Assembly: GCA_004564215.1 (NCBI GenBank)
Contig: CP024846.1
Location: 2,741,501-2,805,500, forward strand
Direction of reading: 5' to 3'
Source: Beijerinckiaceae bacterium
GTDB taxonomy: Bacteria > Pseudomonadota > Alphaproteobacteria > Rhizobiales > Beijerinckiaceae
Length of the DNA stretch: 64,000 nt
A program made the translations under genes and the position numbers. The number at the start of each line of letters is the position of its first letter. The stretch's first letter is position 1. The notes under the pieces were generated by a model, which was not told the origin of the DNA, did not search any database, and saw nothing but the letters and a program-made list of their open reading frames with translations. This document shows, piece by piece, positions 51,365 to 60,659 of the stretch.

Positions 51365-51554
51365 GACCGGTCCATTGGAAGGGGGCGGATCTCTTTTACA
51401 TAGGTCCTATTGAGCACCGCGCAAGCGCATGACGGGTTTTGCGCGGGACATTACGAGCCGAAAGGGGGGCGGGACCGCCGCTTGTGCCTGAGTTGGCCGG
51501 CACTTTCGCTATGGATTCGCTCCCGCCTTGTTGAGCCCTCCGAAATTGCGCGAA

Positions 51555-51974
51555 CTATTCTTGGATCAAGCGAAGCAGCGCGCGGCCGGCTTTGGAGTGA
51601 AGTTCCTTGGAATCAACTGTCCCATCCTTGTCGGGGTCGGCAGCGGCAAAGAGCTTTTCAACCAAGGCGAGATATTCGTCCTTGGTCAAGGTTGCGTCAT
51701 TGTCGGGATCCGCGGCCTTGAGTTCCTTCTTGGACAGGCGCTTGCGGAGCTCCTTGACGTCAAGCGTCGAGTCGCTGTCCTTTTCGAGCTTGTCGAAGAC
51801 AAGTCCCGCGGCGGCTTTCGCTTCGGCGAGATCGAGCGTCTTGTCATTGTCCTTGTCCAAAGCCGCCATCGCGGAGGACGCGGCAAAGGCAGCTGGCCTT
51901 GTCAGGAGCGGGGCAATTGCCAGCGTGAGGCAGCAGGCCGAAAGTCCAGCCATTACGAGGCGACGGTCGATCAT
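51555..51974 (-). CDS. Exported EF-hand calcium-binding protein
   Basis: The 139-residue protein has a signal peptide (LVMAGLSACCLTLAIAPLLT to AAFA) and four EF-hand loops: DKDNDKTLDLAE, EKDSDSTLDVKE, DPDNDATLTKDE and DPDKDGTVDSKE. The calcium-ligand pattern is good in three, while the second begins with Glu. It probably binds calcium in the periplasm; no partner is known. The ATG at 51974 (complement) has a GGAG site, whereas the frame from 52001 has none. Confidence 0.88.
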   Translation of the reverse strand: MIDRRLVMAGLSACCLTLAIAPLLTRPAAFAASSAMAALDKDNDKTLDLAEAKAAAGLVFDKLEKDSDSTLDVKELRKRLSKKELKAADPDNDATLTKDEYLALVEKLFAAADPDKDGTVDSKELHSKAGRALLRLIQE

Positions 51975-52169
51975 GAATTTTCTCCGTTTTGCGTGGCCCA
52001 CGCTAAAATATGCAGCGTAAAACGAGCGCGACTATCTTTGGTTTTCCTACAAAAGTAAAATTTTAGGGCTCAAAGACGCAGGCGCTCTGGGGCCATCGAA
52101 ACTTCGATAGCACCCTCCGCCCGCAATACCGCAAGGCAGAGCGCGCGCGAATCGCTGCGGTTCTCGCCG

Positions 52170-52940
52170 CTATCTGGCGCTGAAGTGGACCGGAACGCTA
52201 AAGGTGAAGGAGCCACCACCAACTTCTGGCGGCGGCGGCGGGAACGGATTCGCCCGATGGACCATTTCAAGCGCCTTGTGATCCAGAACCGCAGACCCGG
52301 CGCTTCCAGCCAGCCGCGTCGCAATCACGCTCCCGCTGCGGCTGATCGTAAAGGAGAGCGAGGCGGTTCCGCTGCCATCCGCGCTTGACGTACCGGGCTT
52401 GTGGCGAACGAGATGCGCATAGACTTGATTGCGCCAAGTCGCGTTCGAGGCCGCGGAACCGGCGGAGCCCTGCCTTGGCGCTGCTGCCGTGTGCGCTTGC
52501 GCGGACGCACTGCGGGTTGGCGCCGTCGTGCGGGGCGCCGGCGGCTCGTGATCAGGCTTGGGCACTTTCTTCGCGACTTTTTTTACCGGCTTCGGCTTGG
52601 GTTTCGGCGCTGTGATCAAAACAGCGTCCGGCTTTGGCGCCTTAGGCAACTCCTGAACCGCTATGGTTTGCTCCGGTTCGACTTCTTCCGGCTCGGCCAA
52701 TGTCATTTGCGGACCCGGCTCGACCTCCGTCGGTGCATCGGCCGCCGGAGCGACGGCCAGCGGCGCAAGCTCGATCATCAAGGCTGCCGGCGGTTGTCCC
52801 GCGGACGTGTTCGGCTCATGCAAATACAGAAACAAAAACACGACTGCCGCGTGGATGAGAACGACGGCGACGGCGGCGATCATCCACCGCCGCAAAAAGG
52901 GCTCGTTTCCCGCAGGCAGAACTGTTCTGGCAACCGTCAT
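52170..52940 (-). CDS. tonB: TonB energy-transducing protein
   Basis: The 256-residue protein has an N-terminal anchor (WMIAAVAVVLIHAAVVFLFL), a long Pro-, Lys- and Glu-rich periplasmic spacer (APKPKPKPVKKVAKKVPKPD) and a C-terminal TonB domain (YAHLVRHKPGTSSADGSGTA, then SLSFTISRSGSVIATRLAGS). It passes the ExbBD proton-motive energy to outer-membrane receptors. Its start overlaps the exbD stop by 4 bp. No TonB-dependent receptor gene is nearby. Confidence 0.93.
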   Translation of the reverse strand: MTVARTVLPAGNEPFLRRWMIAAVAVVLIHAAVVFLFLYLHEPNTSAGQPPAALMIELAPLAVAPAADAPTEVEPGPQMTLAEPEEVEPEQTIAVQELPKAPKPDAVLITAPKPKPKPVKKVAKKVPKPDHEPPAPRTTAPTRSASAQAHTAAAPRQGSAGSAASNATWRNQVYAHLVRHKPGTSSADGSGTASLSFTISRSGSVIATRLAGSAGSAVLDHKALEMVHRANPFPPPPPEVGGGSFTFSVPVHFSAR

Positions 52941-53425
52941 GGTTTCGTCCCCGGCTGGATCTCCGGAGGAGTTGGAGTGGGTTGGCCGGCACTTGCGGCG
53001 CTGCCAGGTGGACCCGCTTCCAACGCGACGAGGCCGATCTTGAGATAACCGCCGGCACGCAGGAGATTCATGAGTTCCATGATTTCGCCATAGGCGACGA
53101 CACGGTCGGCTCGAACGAAGACGCGCTGCTCCTTGTCGGCTTGCGTCGCCGCATCGAGCGCAGCTGTCAGGCCGTCCCGGCTGACGGTGGCTTCGCCGAG
53201 CGCAAGGGAGAGGTCCGATTTCACCGTGACGAAAAGCGGCTTCTCCGGGCGCGGCACGGGTTGGGCGGTGGAGGCCGGGAGATCGACATTGACGTCGACG
53301 GTGGAGAGGGGGGCGGCCACCATGAAGATGATCAGGAGAACGAGAATGACGTCGATGAACGGCGTGACATTGATCTCATGGGTTTCTTCGATCGTGTCCT
53401 CTTGAAGGGAAAGCCGAATAGCCAT
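52937..53425 (-). CDS. exbD: ExbD biopolymer transport protein
   Basis: The 162-residue protein has a short cytoplasmic start ending in EINVTPFIDVILVLLIIFMV, where the membrane Asp (in PFIDV) is the proton-site residue. A periplasmic domain follows with VTVKSDLSLALGEATVSRDG and RVFVRADRVVAYGEIMELMN. The end is rich in Pro, Thr and Gly. It lies 6 bp after exbB and overlaps tonB by 4 bp, so the three are one operon. Confidence 0.95.
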   Translation of the reverse strand: MAIRLSLQEDTIEETHEINVTPFIDVILVLLIIFMVAAPLSTVDVNVDLPASTAQPVPRPEKPLFVTVKSDLSLALGEATVSRDGLTAALDAATQADKEQRVFVRADRVVAYGEIMELMNLLRAGGYLKIGLVALEAGPPGSAASAGQPTPTPPEIQPGTKP

Positions 53426-53431
53426 CTGACT

Positions 53432-54460
53432 TCACTCCGCCGATTGGCGCATCGGGACGACCGGAGCACCTTCGTGTTGCGGCAGCGCCTCTCGGTCGAG
53501 ATCGCGTGACAGATGGCGAAGCACTTCCGCCGCCGCATCGCCGAGTTGTGCGCGGTAGCCTGTAATGGCGCGTGCAAAGGCATTGTAGAGCACGACCGCG
53601 GGAATAGCGGCTAGAAGGCCCATGGCCGTGGCCAACAAGGCTTCGGCGATACCCGGCGCCACCACGGCGAGATTGGTCGTGTTGCTCTTCGAAATGCCGA
53701 TGAAACTGTCCATGATGCCCCAGACCGTTCCAAACAGACCCACGAACGGCGCCACGGCGCCGATCGTCGCGAGAATTCCCATTTCCCGTGAAATCGCGCG
53801 CGCGCCCTGTGCCTCGATGCGGGACAGCAAGGTCGCCGCGCGGTCCTTGATGCCCTCCGAAGCAAGCCCCTCGGAACGGTCGGCTTCTCCGACAGCGGCG
53901 GCGACGAGGCGGCCCACGGGAGATTTCGTTTGTCCGAATTCCTTTTCAGCCCGATGCAGGCTGGGCGCATGGGCAAGGATCTCAAGGCCACGCCGCGCCG
54001 AGCGCTTCGCGTACCAGAGTTCAACGATCTTCGCGAACATCACCGTCCAGGTCACGAGAGACGCGATGGCAAGCCCGACCATCACGATCTTGACGGTCAG
54101 CACGGCATTGAGAAACATCCCCCAGGGCGAGAGGTCCTGCGGCAGGATGGAGGGCGGCAAACCATTTGCGCGCGGCAAATGTCTGGTTTCCTCCATGACC
54201 GGCTCGGGCGCGGTCGCAGGCTGAGCGATCGGACCCGGCTCGCTTTGTACGGGCGAGGCCTGGGCGGGCGAGGCCGGCTCGGGAGTTGGGACCGCGGCAT
54301 CCAGCATCGGCGGCGCTGCCACTTGAGGCGCCGCCGATGTCTGCGCCAGTGCGGCGGCGTTGCCGAGAATTGCACATAAGGCGGCGGCCGAGAAAAGCGT
54401 TGCGATCCTGCTCCTCAGCGGGCGAGGTTCCTGCCTGAACTCATTTTTGTTACTGATCAT
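53432..54460 (-). CDS. exbB: ExbB / MotA-TolQ family proton channel protein
   Basis: The 342-residue protein has a signal-like N-terminus and a long Ala- and Pro-rich periplasmic extension (to about residue 105), then three transmembrane helices. Landmarks are FLNAVLTVKIVMVGLAIASL, MGILATIGAVAPFVGLFGTV, and GIAEALLATAMGLLAAIPAV. The ATG at 54460 (complement) follows GAAGGACCGAAAA; the open frame continuing to 54763 is not supported. With exbD and tonB it energises outer-membrane uptake, probably of iron or copper chelates, which is inference. Confidence 0.94.
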   Translation of the reverse strand: MISNKNEFRQEPRPLRSRIATLFSAAALCAILGNAAALAQTSAAPQVAAPPMLDAAVPTPEPASPAQASPVQSEPGPIAQPATAPEPVMEETRHLPRANGLPPSILPQDLSPWGMFLNAVLTVKIVMVGLAIASLVTWTVMFAKIVELWYAKRSARRGLEILAHAPSLHRAEKEFGQTKSPVGRLVAAAVGEADRSEGLASEGIKDRAATLLSRIEAQGARAISREMGILATIGAVAPFVGLFGTVWGIMDSFIGISKSNTTNLAVVAPGIAEALLATAMGLLAAIPAVVLYNAFARAITGYRAQLGDAAAEVLRHLSRDLDREALPQHEGAPVVPMRQSAE

Positions 54461-55168
54461 TTTTCGGTCCTTCTTCCCCATTCCTCCGATGGCCACGCGG
54501 GTTGGGGCCGGAGGCTCGGTTGTTGGGCGTGCAAAGTCGGGTCGACTTCGGCGAATTGTGATAGGGCGCGACCGCGCGTCAAACTCCCGCGAATATCGCC
54601 CAGGAGCTGTAGTGCCGACATTTGATGTAAGATTGAGGCAAGTCGCAAGGCGCACGAAAACCCTCGGGTTGCAGCCGGCATCGCGTCGCGGCGACTGGCC
54701 ACCCGAGCTTTCAAACGCACTCTTGGAACACGAACGATCACTTAAACTGAAACGTCTGGTCATTGGAAATCACGACAGGAAGCCATCGGCATTTGTCACC
54801 CAATCGCCGGGCCTTGACCGGAGATAAAGTCGGAGCGAAGTCTCACGCAAATTCGATGCCGCTTATATCTATTTCTACGTCTAGGGATCAATAAAAAAGC
54901 CACTTTGTAATTTTTATAAATAAAAACCAGTGTCGGCTGGATAGTATTGCTCCTCTTATACAAAGAAATTTCAGGATTATATTCTATTTAACAAACGGCT
55001 ACGAAGCTATGTATTTGTAAATGTAGCTCTACGTGAAATTGTAGCGCCTGCACGTAAGAAACTTCGCGGCGCAATTGCTTTCGTGCGCGCAGAATCCGTG
55101 GGAGGCTAAATATTTTCGCTGCAGCGAGGATCGGGCGCTCAGAAGAGCGCTCGCCCATTCTTGCTGCC
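54461..55168. other. 708-bp intergenic region, no gene seen
   Basis: The part next to exbB is GC-rich. About 54880-55050 is strikingly AT-rich. Open frames here lack ribosome binding sites and resemblance to any family. I see no tRNA, strong hairpin or Fur/Irr-type palindrome. The exbB promoter should lie at the left end. Confidence 0.5.
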
Positions 55169-56341
55169 TCACGCGCAATGAGGCTCGGCGGCTTTCGGCG
55201 AGACGGATTCCACGCCGCCGTGTGTAAACTCGCGCGGAAGGTTCAGGAAGCGCTCGTAGCCGATCTTGGTTTCGAGGAATTGGATGAACTCGGATTTGAA
55301 CCGGTTTGTAGCGAATTTCTTGGCTTGCAGTTTGATTTCGCGGGGGTCGAAATGCATTGTCTCGAATTCGCGAACGGCGCGCTGGATCGCGGCCGCGGAC
55401 TGCTCCTGAAAAAACCAACCCGTCACGCCGGCCGTCACCGTTTCGGTCACGCCGCCACGGTCATAGGCGATCACCGGCCGGCCGCTGGCCATGACTTCGA
55501 CCGGGATGATCCCAAAGTCTTCTTCGCCCGGGAATACAAGTGCGCGGCAGTGCGCATAATGGTGACGCAAAATGCTGAACGGCTGTGGTCCCAACACTTT
55601 GACCGTGGGCCCAGCCATATTGCGGATCGCGTCAAGCATCTCCCCGCCGCCGATGACGATCAGACGACGACCCATCGTGTTGAAGGCTTGGACGGCAAGG
55701 TCCGGCCTCTTATAGGAAACGAGTTCGCCGGCGAAGAGGTAATAATCCTCGACGTCCTCCGCCGGAACGCTTTCGAACAGGTCGACGCTGACGGGCGGAT
55801 GGATCACGGTCGCATCCCGCCGGTAGTATTTTTCGATGCGGGCGGCGACGGTCTGCGAATTGGCGATGAAATGATCGACCCGCATCGAGGCCACAGCATC
55901 CCAACTGCGCAGGTAGTGGCAGAGCGGCGGCATGAGAAGCCGGGTCAGGAGGCCCGCGCGCTCGCGGTAATCATGGAACATGTTCCAAATGTAACGCATC
56001 GGCGAATGGCAATAGCAGACATGGACCGCGCTGGCGGGCGGTATGATCCCCTTGGCCGGCCCGGATTCGCTGCTGATGATCAGGTCGTAACCGCGCAAAT
56101 CGATTTGCTCGAGTGCGATCGGCATCAAGGGAAGATAACGCTTGTAAAAGCGCCGGGCGCGAGGCAGCGAATTGATGAAGGTCGGAATGATCCTGTGCTT
56201 CCGTATCGTCTCGGAAATCATGTCAGGATCGTAGACGTGGGTAAAAATATCCGCGTCCGGGAACAGCTCGCACAGCGATTCGAGGACTTTCTCGCCCCCT
56301 CGCATGGAGACCAGCCAATAGTGGACGATCGCCACGCGCAT
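55169..56341 (-). CDS. GT4-family glycosyltransferase (exopolysaccharide-type)
   Basis: The 390-residue GT-B enzyme starts MRVAIVHYWLVSMRGGEKVL. It carries the donor-binding region FAGELVSYKRPDLAVQAFNT and the retaining-GT catalytic block FPGEEDFGIIPVEVMASGRP followed by AYDRGGVTETV. It likely transfers a sugar, mannose-like in many relatives, to a lipid-linked precursor. An ATG 27 bp further upstream (56368, complement) is possible. The ExoY-type gene follows on the same strand beyond a 115-bp repeat, suggesting a small polysaccharide locus. Confidence 0.88.
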   Translation of the reverse strand: MRVAIVHYWLVSMRGGEKVLESLCELFPDADIFTHVYDPDMISETIRKHRIIPTFINSLPRARRFYKRYLPLMPIALEQIDLRGYDLIISSESGPAKGIIPPASAVHVCYCHSPMRYIWNMFHDYRERAGLLTRLLMPPLCHYLRSWDAVASMRVDHFIANSQTVAARIEKYYRRDATVIHPPVSVDLFESVPAEDVEDYYLFAGELVSYKRPDLAVQAFNTMGRRLIVIGGGEMLDAIRNMAGPTVKVLGPQPFSILRHHYAHCRALVFPGEEDFGIIPVEVMASGRPVIAYDRGGVTETVTAGVTGWFFQEQSAAAIQRAVREFETMHFDPREIKLQAKKFATNRFKSEFIQFLETKIGYERFLNLPREFTHGGVESVSPKAAEPHCA

Positions 56342-56425
56342 CCGAATACTCCCGCCTGGGATTGGCAAAGCGCGGAACCTTCAAAGTCAGGCGCCGGCCG
56401 ACGAAGGGCCCCTGCCGGCCATACC

Positions 56426-56540
56426 TAGAGCCTGTTCCGAAAAAGTTGACCGACTTTTTCGATCAGAACATGCTCCAACTCGTTGAACTTGAGCGATTCC
56501 TTTTCGATCAGATGATTCCATCTGATCGGGAAGCGCTCTA
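56426..56540. repeat. 115-bp structured dispersed repeat, copy 2
   Basis: Identical to 19621-19735 except for one base (A for C in the middle). It has the same TAGAGC...GCTCTA ends and internal hairpins, and the same orientation. It sits in the 344-bp gap between the GT4 gene and the ExoY-type gene, which otherwise shows no feature. It overlaps no gene. Confidence 0.85.
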
Positions 56541-56685
56541 GAGCCAGGCTATAAATGAAATAGCGCCCAACTGACGAATGCCTTCTGATGAAACCCCTCA
56601 GAGGTATCGCCAATTAGGGGCTCGAAGTCAAACCTGACTGCCGAAGGGACGCTGCGAATGCAGGCCTCTCAGGTTCCGTTCAGCC

Positions 56686-57354
56686 TCAATAACTGCCCTT
56701 GCGTGTAAGGACGGCAACAAATGTGCGGATCAGTATAGAGATATCGGCAGCGAAACTCCAATGCCGGACATAATTGGCGTCCATTTCGATTCGCTTTTTA
56801 TATTCGCAATCGTTGCGGCCGCTGATTTGCCAGATCCCCGTAATACCGGGGCGAGCCTGCAAGTACAGATCAAGCTTATCGCCATATCGCGGCATCTCCG
56901 CGGGCACGATGGGGCGGGGTCCGACCAAGCTCATGTCACCGCGAATGACATTGAGGAGCTGGGGCAATTCATCGAGACTCGATTGGCGCAGAAATTGGCC
57001 CATGGGGGTGATGCGCGGATCGTTAATTAGCTTTTGCGTGCGCATCCATTCGTCCCGCCGCTCGGGGTCGTTCTCGAGCACGGATTTCAACACTTCGTCC
57101 GAGTTGACCACCATCGATCGGAATTTGATGCAGGGAAACCGGCGCCCCCCACGCCCAACTCTGACATGGTGGTAAAAAACCGGGCCGGGGTCGGTCAACT
57201 TTAAAGCAATAAACACGCAAAAGAACAGGGGTAACGCTGCGATAAGTGTAGCTATCGCAACCAATACATCAAAAACCCTCTTAGTTTTGCCACCAACTGT
57301 ATATTGGCTATTATTCGACTGCCTCAATAACATTGATAATTCGGCGTCAAACAT
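56686..57354 (-). CDS. Undecaprenyl-phosphate sugar phosphotransferase (ExoY type)
   Basis: The 222-residue protein has one N-terminal membrane helix (VFDVLVAIATLIAALPLFFC). The bacterial sugar-transferase domain contains GPVFYHHVRVGRGGRRFPCI, the KFRSM motif, SLDELPQLLNVIRGDMSLVG, PRPIVPAEMPRYG and PGITGIWQISGRND. It loads the first sugar phosphate onto undecaprenyl phosphate to start an exopolysaccharide repeat. It lacks the long N-terminal region of WcaJ-type proteins. The gene precedes the GT4 gene on the same strand. Confidence 0.92.
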   Translation of the reverse strand: MFDAELSMLLRQSNNSQYTVGGKTKRVFDVLVAIATLIAALPLFFCVFIALKLTDPGPVFYHHVRVGRGGRRFPCIKFRSMVVNSDEVLKSVLENDPERRDEWMRTQKLINDPRITPMGQFLRQSSLDELPQLLNVIRGDMSLVGPRPIVPAEMPRYGDKLDLYLQARPGITGIWQISGRNDCEYKKRIEMDANYVRHWSFAADISILIRTFVAVLTRKGSY

Positions 57355-57768
57355 AATTCGTTCCTATTAATATGACATTCCGTTAAATGTAAGCATGTAA
57401 TGCTTAAGACTTAGCCACTTGTTCTTGTCATAAACCCGAAGTTAACCGATTCAATCCCGCCTAAAGCTACTGAAATTTAACCTCTGTTGCAACCGGATGC
57501 GCAGTTAACTCAATTGGACCATGCTTAGTCATTAAGTAGGAATCGTATTAATCTCTAGGCCCAAAAGGGTCATGTTTATGCTGGTGTGCCGTTGAGCACC
57601 CGAAGCGCTGCCAATGCGGGGGGAATTGGGCTTGATTCGATGATGCTTTTCAGCCGCTCAAACGAGCGCGTGGCCCTTGGAGCCAGGTTAGTTTATGGTC
57701 GCGCGAGCAATCCGCCTTTTTGCAGAAAGGCCCTTCCCGTGCAAGGACTTGCCGACGTGGAGATGGCT
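57355..57768. other. 414-bp divergent intergenic region
   Basis: It lies between the ExoY-type gene and the peroxidase. The left two-thirds are AT-rich and suited to promoters, but I cannot fix a -35/-10 pair. The open frame extending the peroxidase upstream to 57586 is not supported. Confidence 0.5.
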
Positions 57769-58248
57769 ATGGGGAACCTCTATGATTTTGCCGCCAACAC
57801 GCTGCAAGGCGCGCCAAGATCCCTTGCCGATTTTTCCGGGCAGGTCGTCCTTATCGTCAACACGGCGAGCAAATGCGGCTTTACGCCACAATATGCGGGG
57901 CTTGAATCCCTCTACCGCAAATACCACCCAAGGGGCTTTGCGATTCTCGGCTTCCCGTGCAACCAGTTTGGTGCCCAGGAACCCGGTGACGCGACTGAAA
58001 TTGCGCAATTTTGCTCGCGAAGCTACGAGGTGACTTTTCCATTGTTTGAAAAGATCGACGTCAACGGCGCCGACGCCCATCCGCTTTTCCGGTTTCTGAA
58101 GGGAGAGGCGAAGGGAGTCGTCGGAACCGAGGCCATTAAGTGGAATTTCACGAAATTTCTCGTGGATCGCAAAGGTGCGGTGAGCGGACGTTTCGCACCC
58201 ACGGTGACCCCGGAGGCGTTGGAAAAGGACATAGAGAAGCTGCTTTGA
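57769..58248 (+). CDS. Glutathione peroxidase family protein (cysteine type)
   Basis: The 159-residue thioredoxin-fold peroxidase reduces organic peroxides. The peroxidatic Cys36 is in NTASKCGFTPQY, followed by GFPCNQFGAQEPG with the conserved Gln and WNFTKFLVDRKG with the conserved Trp and Asn. Cysteine replaces selenocysteine, as usual in bacteria. The ATG at 57769 is chosen because GGAG at 57759-57762 is then 6 bp away; the ATG at 57763 directly abuts it. Confidence 0.93.
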   Translation: MGNLYDFAANTLQGAPRSLADFSGQVVLIVNTASKCGFTPQYAGLESLYRKYHPRGFAILGFPCNQFGAQEPGDATEIAQFCSRSYEVTFPLFEKIDVNGADAHPLFRFLKGEAKGVVGTEAIKWNFTKFLVDRKGAVSGRFAPTVTPEALEKDIEKLL

Positions 58249-58375
58249 CCGGCGCTGTCCTGTCGCCCCTCATTTTTCCCGGGCCGCTCGCGGAGCGCCT
58301 CTAACAAGTTGCATCCCGCCATTAGTCGGTAGATACAGCGGGCGGCAAATGATGCCGCATCAAGGAGACGATCTG

Positions 58376-59677
58376 ATGCCCTTGCGGCTGGATACGCGGA
58401 GCCCCGATTTCGAAATTGCGTTCAAGTCCCTCCTTACGATGAAGCGGGAATCGGCCGAAGACGTCGATCGGGCGGTTCAGGCGATCATCGCCGATGTCAT
58501 GGCGGAAGGCGATGCCGCGCTCATTAGCTATTCAAGGAAATTCGATCGGGTCGACCTCAATCAGCTGGGGTTGGAAGTTGGCGCGACCGAGATCGATGCG
58601 GCGCTCGCGCAATGTCAGCTGGATGATCTGGAGGCCCTGCGCCTCGCGCACGCCCGAATCACCGCCTTTCATGAGCGGCAACGTCCGAACGATGAGCGCT
58701 TTACGGATCCGCTGGGGGTCGAGCTTGGCTGGCGCTGGCTTGCGGTCGACGCGGTCGGACTTTACGTGCCCGGCGGCACCGCCAGCTATCCTTCATCGGT
58801 TCTGATGAATGCAATTCCCGCCAAGGTTGCGGGCGTTCAGCGCATCGTCATGGTGGTCCCGGCGCCGGACGGTCGAATCAACCCGCTGGTGCTGGCGGCG
58901 GCCAAGCTTTCCGGCGTGGATGAGATTTATCGCGTCGGGGGCGCCCAGGCGATCGCGGCCCTGGCTTATGGGACGCAGACAATTGCGTCGGTCGCAAAAA
59001 TCGTCGGCCCAGGCAACGCCTATGTGGCCGCGGCCAAGCGGAGAGTCTTTGGCACCGTCGGCATCGACATGATTGCGGGACCTTCCGAGGTTTTGATCAT
59101 CGCCGGCGGCGACGCCAATCCGGAATGGATCGCCGCCGATCTTCTCGCCCAGGCGGAGCACGACGTTGCGGCTCAATCGATCCTGATCACCGATGATGAG
59201 CCTCTTGCCGATGCCGTGGAGGCCGCGGTCGAGCGGCAATTGGCCAGCCTCGCGCGGAAGGACATCGCAGCGGCAAGCTGGCGTGATTTCGGCGCGATGA
59301 TTATCGTCGGAGATCTCGAGGAGAGTTCGGGGCTTGCCGACCGGATCGCTCCCGAACATCTTGAATTGATCACTCCGAATGCGGAGGCGCTCAGCGAAAG
59401 AATCCGCAATGCCGGCGCGATCTTCTTAGGCCCCCATACGCCCGAGGCCATCGGCGATTATGTAGGGGGATCGAACCACGTCCTGCCGACGGCACGATCC
59501 GCGCGATTTTCGTCGGGCCTCAGTGTTCTCGATTTCTTGAAACGAACGTCGATCTTGAAATGCACGCAGAGCAGTCTCGAAAAGCTGGGTCCGGCCGCGA
59601 TTACGCTCGGGCACGCCGAAGGCCTGGACGCTCACGCGCGCTCTGTTGCACTCCGGATTGATCATCGAGCATCATGA
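58376..59677 (+). CDS. hisD: Histidinol dehydrogenase
   Basis: The 433-residue zinc enzyme carries out the last two oxidations of histidine biosynthesis. Landmarks are [24 protein letters not shown] [78 protein letters not shown] and a catalytic RIAPEHLEL. The ATG at 58376 follows AAGGAGACG. The next gene overlaps by 4 bp, so hisD leads a small operon. Confidence 0.96.
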   Translation: MPLRLDTRSPDFEIAFKSLLTMKRESAEDVDRAVQAIIADVMAEGDAALISYSRKFDRVDLNQLGLEVGATEIDAALAQCQLDDLEALRLAHARITAFHERQRPNDERFTDPLGVELGWRWLAVDAVGLYVPGGTASYPSSVLMNAIPAKVAGVQRIVMVVPAPDGRINPLVLAAAKLSGVDEIYRVGGAQAIAALAYGTQTIASVAKIVGPGNAYVAAAKRRVFGTVGIDMIAGPSEVLIIAGGDANPEWIAADLLAQAEHDVAAQSILITDDEPLADAVEAAVERQLASLARKDIAAASWRDFGAMIIVGDLEESSGLADRIAPEHLELITPNAEALSERIRNAGAIFLGPHTPEAIGDYVGGSNHVLPTARSARFSSGLSVLDFLKRTSILKCTQSSLEKLGPAAITLGHAEGLDAHARSVALRIDHRAS

Positions 59678-60162
59678 GTCGCGACGACCCAAACCAGCGC
59701 AATCGCCTCATCTCCGTGACCCTTGATGAAGCCTCGATTGGCCGCGGGGCGGCAGACCAGGAGCATGAGCGTCAGATTGCGATCTATGATCTCATCGATG
59801 AAAACAGCTTTGCGCTGCCGGGGCGGGATGCCGGCCCTTATGGTCTGAAAATCGCTTTGCAAGATGCAAAGCTCGCGTTGGAAATCATCGATGAATCAGG
59901 TGCGCCGCTTGTCGTGCATATTCTGTCGTTGACGCCGTTTCGCGGTCTTCTCAAGGACTATTTCATGGTCTGCGAAAGCTATTACGCGGCGATTCGAACC
60001 GCGTTGCCGAGGCAGATCGAAGCAATAGATATGGGACGCCGCGCGCTCCACAATGAAGCTGCGGAACTTCTCATGGAAAGGTTGAAGGGCAAGATCGTCT
60101 GCGACCATGATACGGCCCGGCGGATTTTCACGCTTGTCGCCGCCTTGCATTGGAAAGGCTAA
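59674..60162 (+). CDS. UPF0262 family protein
   Basis: The 162-residue protein matches UPF0262: RLISVTLDEASIGRG, QIAIYDLIDENSFALPG, PFRGLLKDYFMVCESYY and DTARRIFTLVAALHWKG. The function is unknown. It overlaps the hisD stop (ATGA) and is followed by a phosphatase gene. This hisD-UPF0262-phosphatase order is a conserved block in Alphaproteobacteria and suggests a shared, still undefined role. Confidence 0.92.
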   Translation: MSRDDPNQRNRLISVTLDEASIGRGAADQEHERQIAIYDLIDENSFALPGRDAGPYGLKIALQDAKLALEIIDESGAPLVVHILSLTPFRGLLKDYFMVCESYYAAIRTALPRQIEAIDMGRRALHNEAAELLMERLKGKIVCDHDTARRIFTLVAALHWKG

Positions 60163-60203
60163 GGACCGATGCCGGCGGTGCAGGACGCCGAGGCACCGTC
60201 GAG

Positions 60204-60659
60204 ATGAAGCCAGCGGTAAAGAACCGCCCGCAATCCGTGCTTTTCGCTTGCACACTCAACACGGTGCGCTCGCCGATCGCGGAAGCGCTCGGGCGGCACT
60301 TCTTCGGCAAAGGCATTTACTTCGCATCTGCCGGCGTCAAGCGCGGCGAAAGCGATGGATTTGCGGTTGCGGTGATGGAGGAAATCGGCGTCGACATGAC
60401 CAAGCATCATCCGCATGATTTCGAGGATCTGGAAGATTCCAGTTTCGATCTCATCGTCACTCTGTCGCCGGAAGCGCATCACAAGGCGCTCGAATTCACC
60501 CGTACGCTTGCGACCGAGGTCATTTATTGGCCGACGTTGGATCCGACGGCGGTCGAAGGGTCGCGCGAACGGATCCTCGACGCCTATCGCGGCGTGCGCG
60601 ACAGCCTTCTTCAGCGGATCAAGCAGTTGCTGGACTATCAGCCCATGGGCAATTTATGA
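60204..60659 (+). CDS. Low-molecular-weight phosphatase / ArsC-like protein
   Basis: The 151-residue protein has the LMW tyrosine-phosphatase P-loop CTLNTVRS (CX5RS) with Cys16 and Arg22, preceded by SVLFA. A C-terminal acidic-type loop is at [14 protein letters not shown]. It may dephosphorylate a protein or small molecule; arsenate reduction is less likely without an ars context. The ATG at 60204 is chosen; an earlier one at 60150 lies inside the previous gene. Its stop abuts the stop of convergent mtnA (6-bp overlap). Confidence 0.88.
   Translation: MKPAVKNRPQSVLFACTLNTVRSPIAEALGRHFFGKGIYFASAGVKRGESDGFAVAVMEEIGVDMTKHHPHDFEDLEDSSFDLIVTLSPEAHHKALEFTRTLATEVIYWPTLDPTAVEGSRERILDAYRGVRDSLLQRIKQLLDYQPMGNL

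Noticed and set aside
51555..51974. Lanmodulin
   Set aside because: Only two of the four EF loops have proline at the second position, and the spacing between loops is calmodulin-like rather than the lanmodulin pattern. Generic EF-hand is safer.
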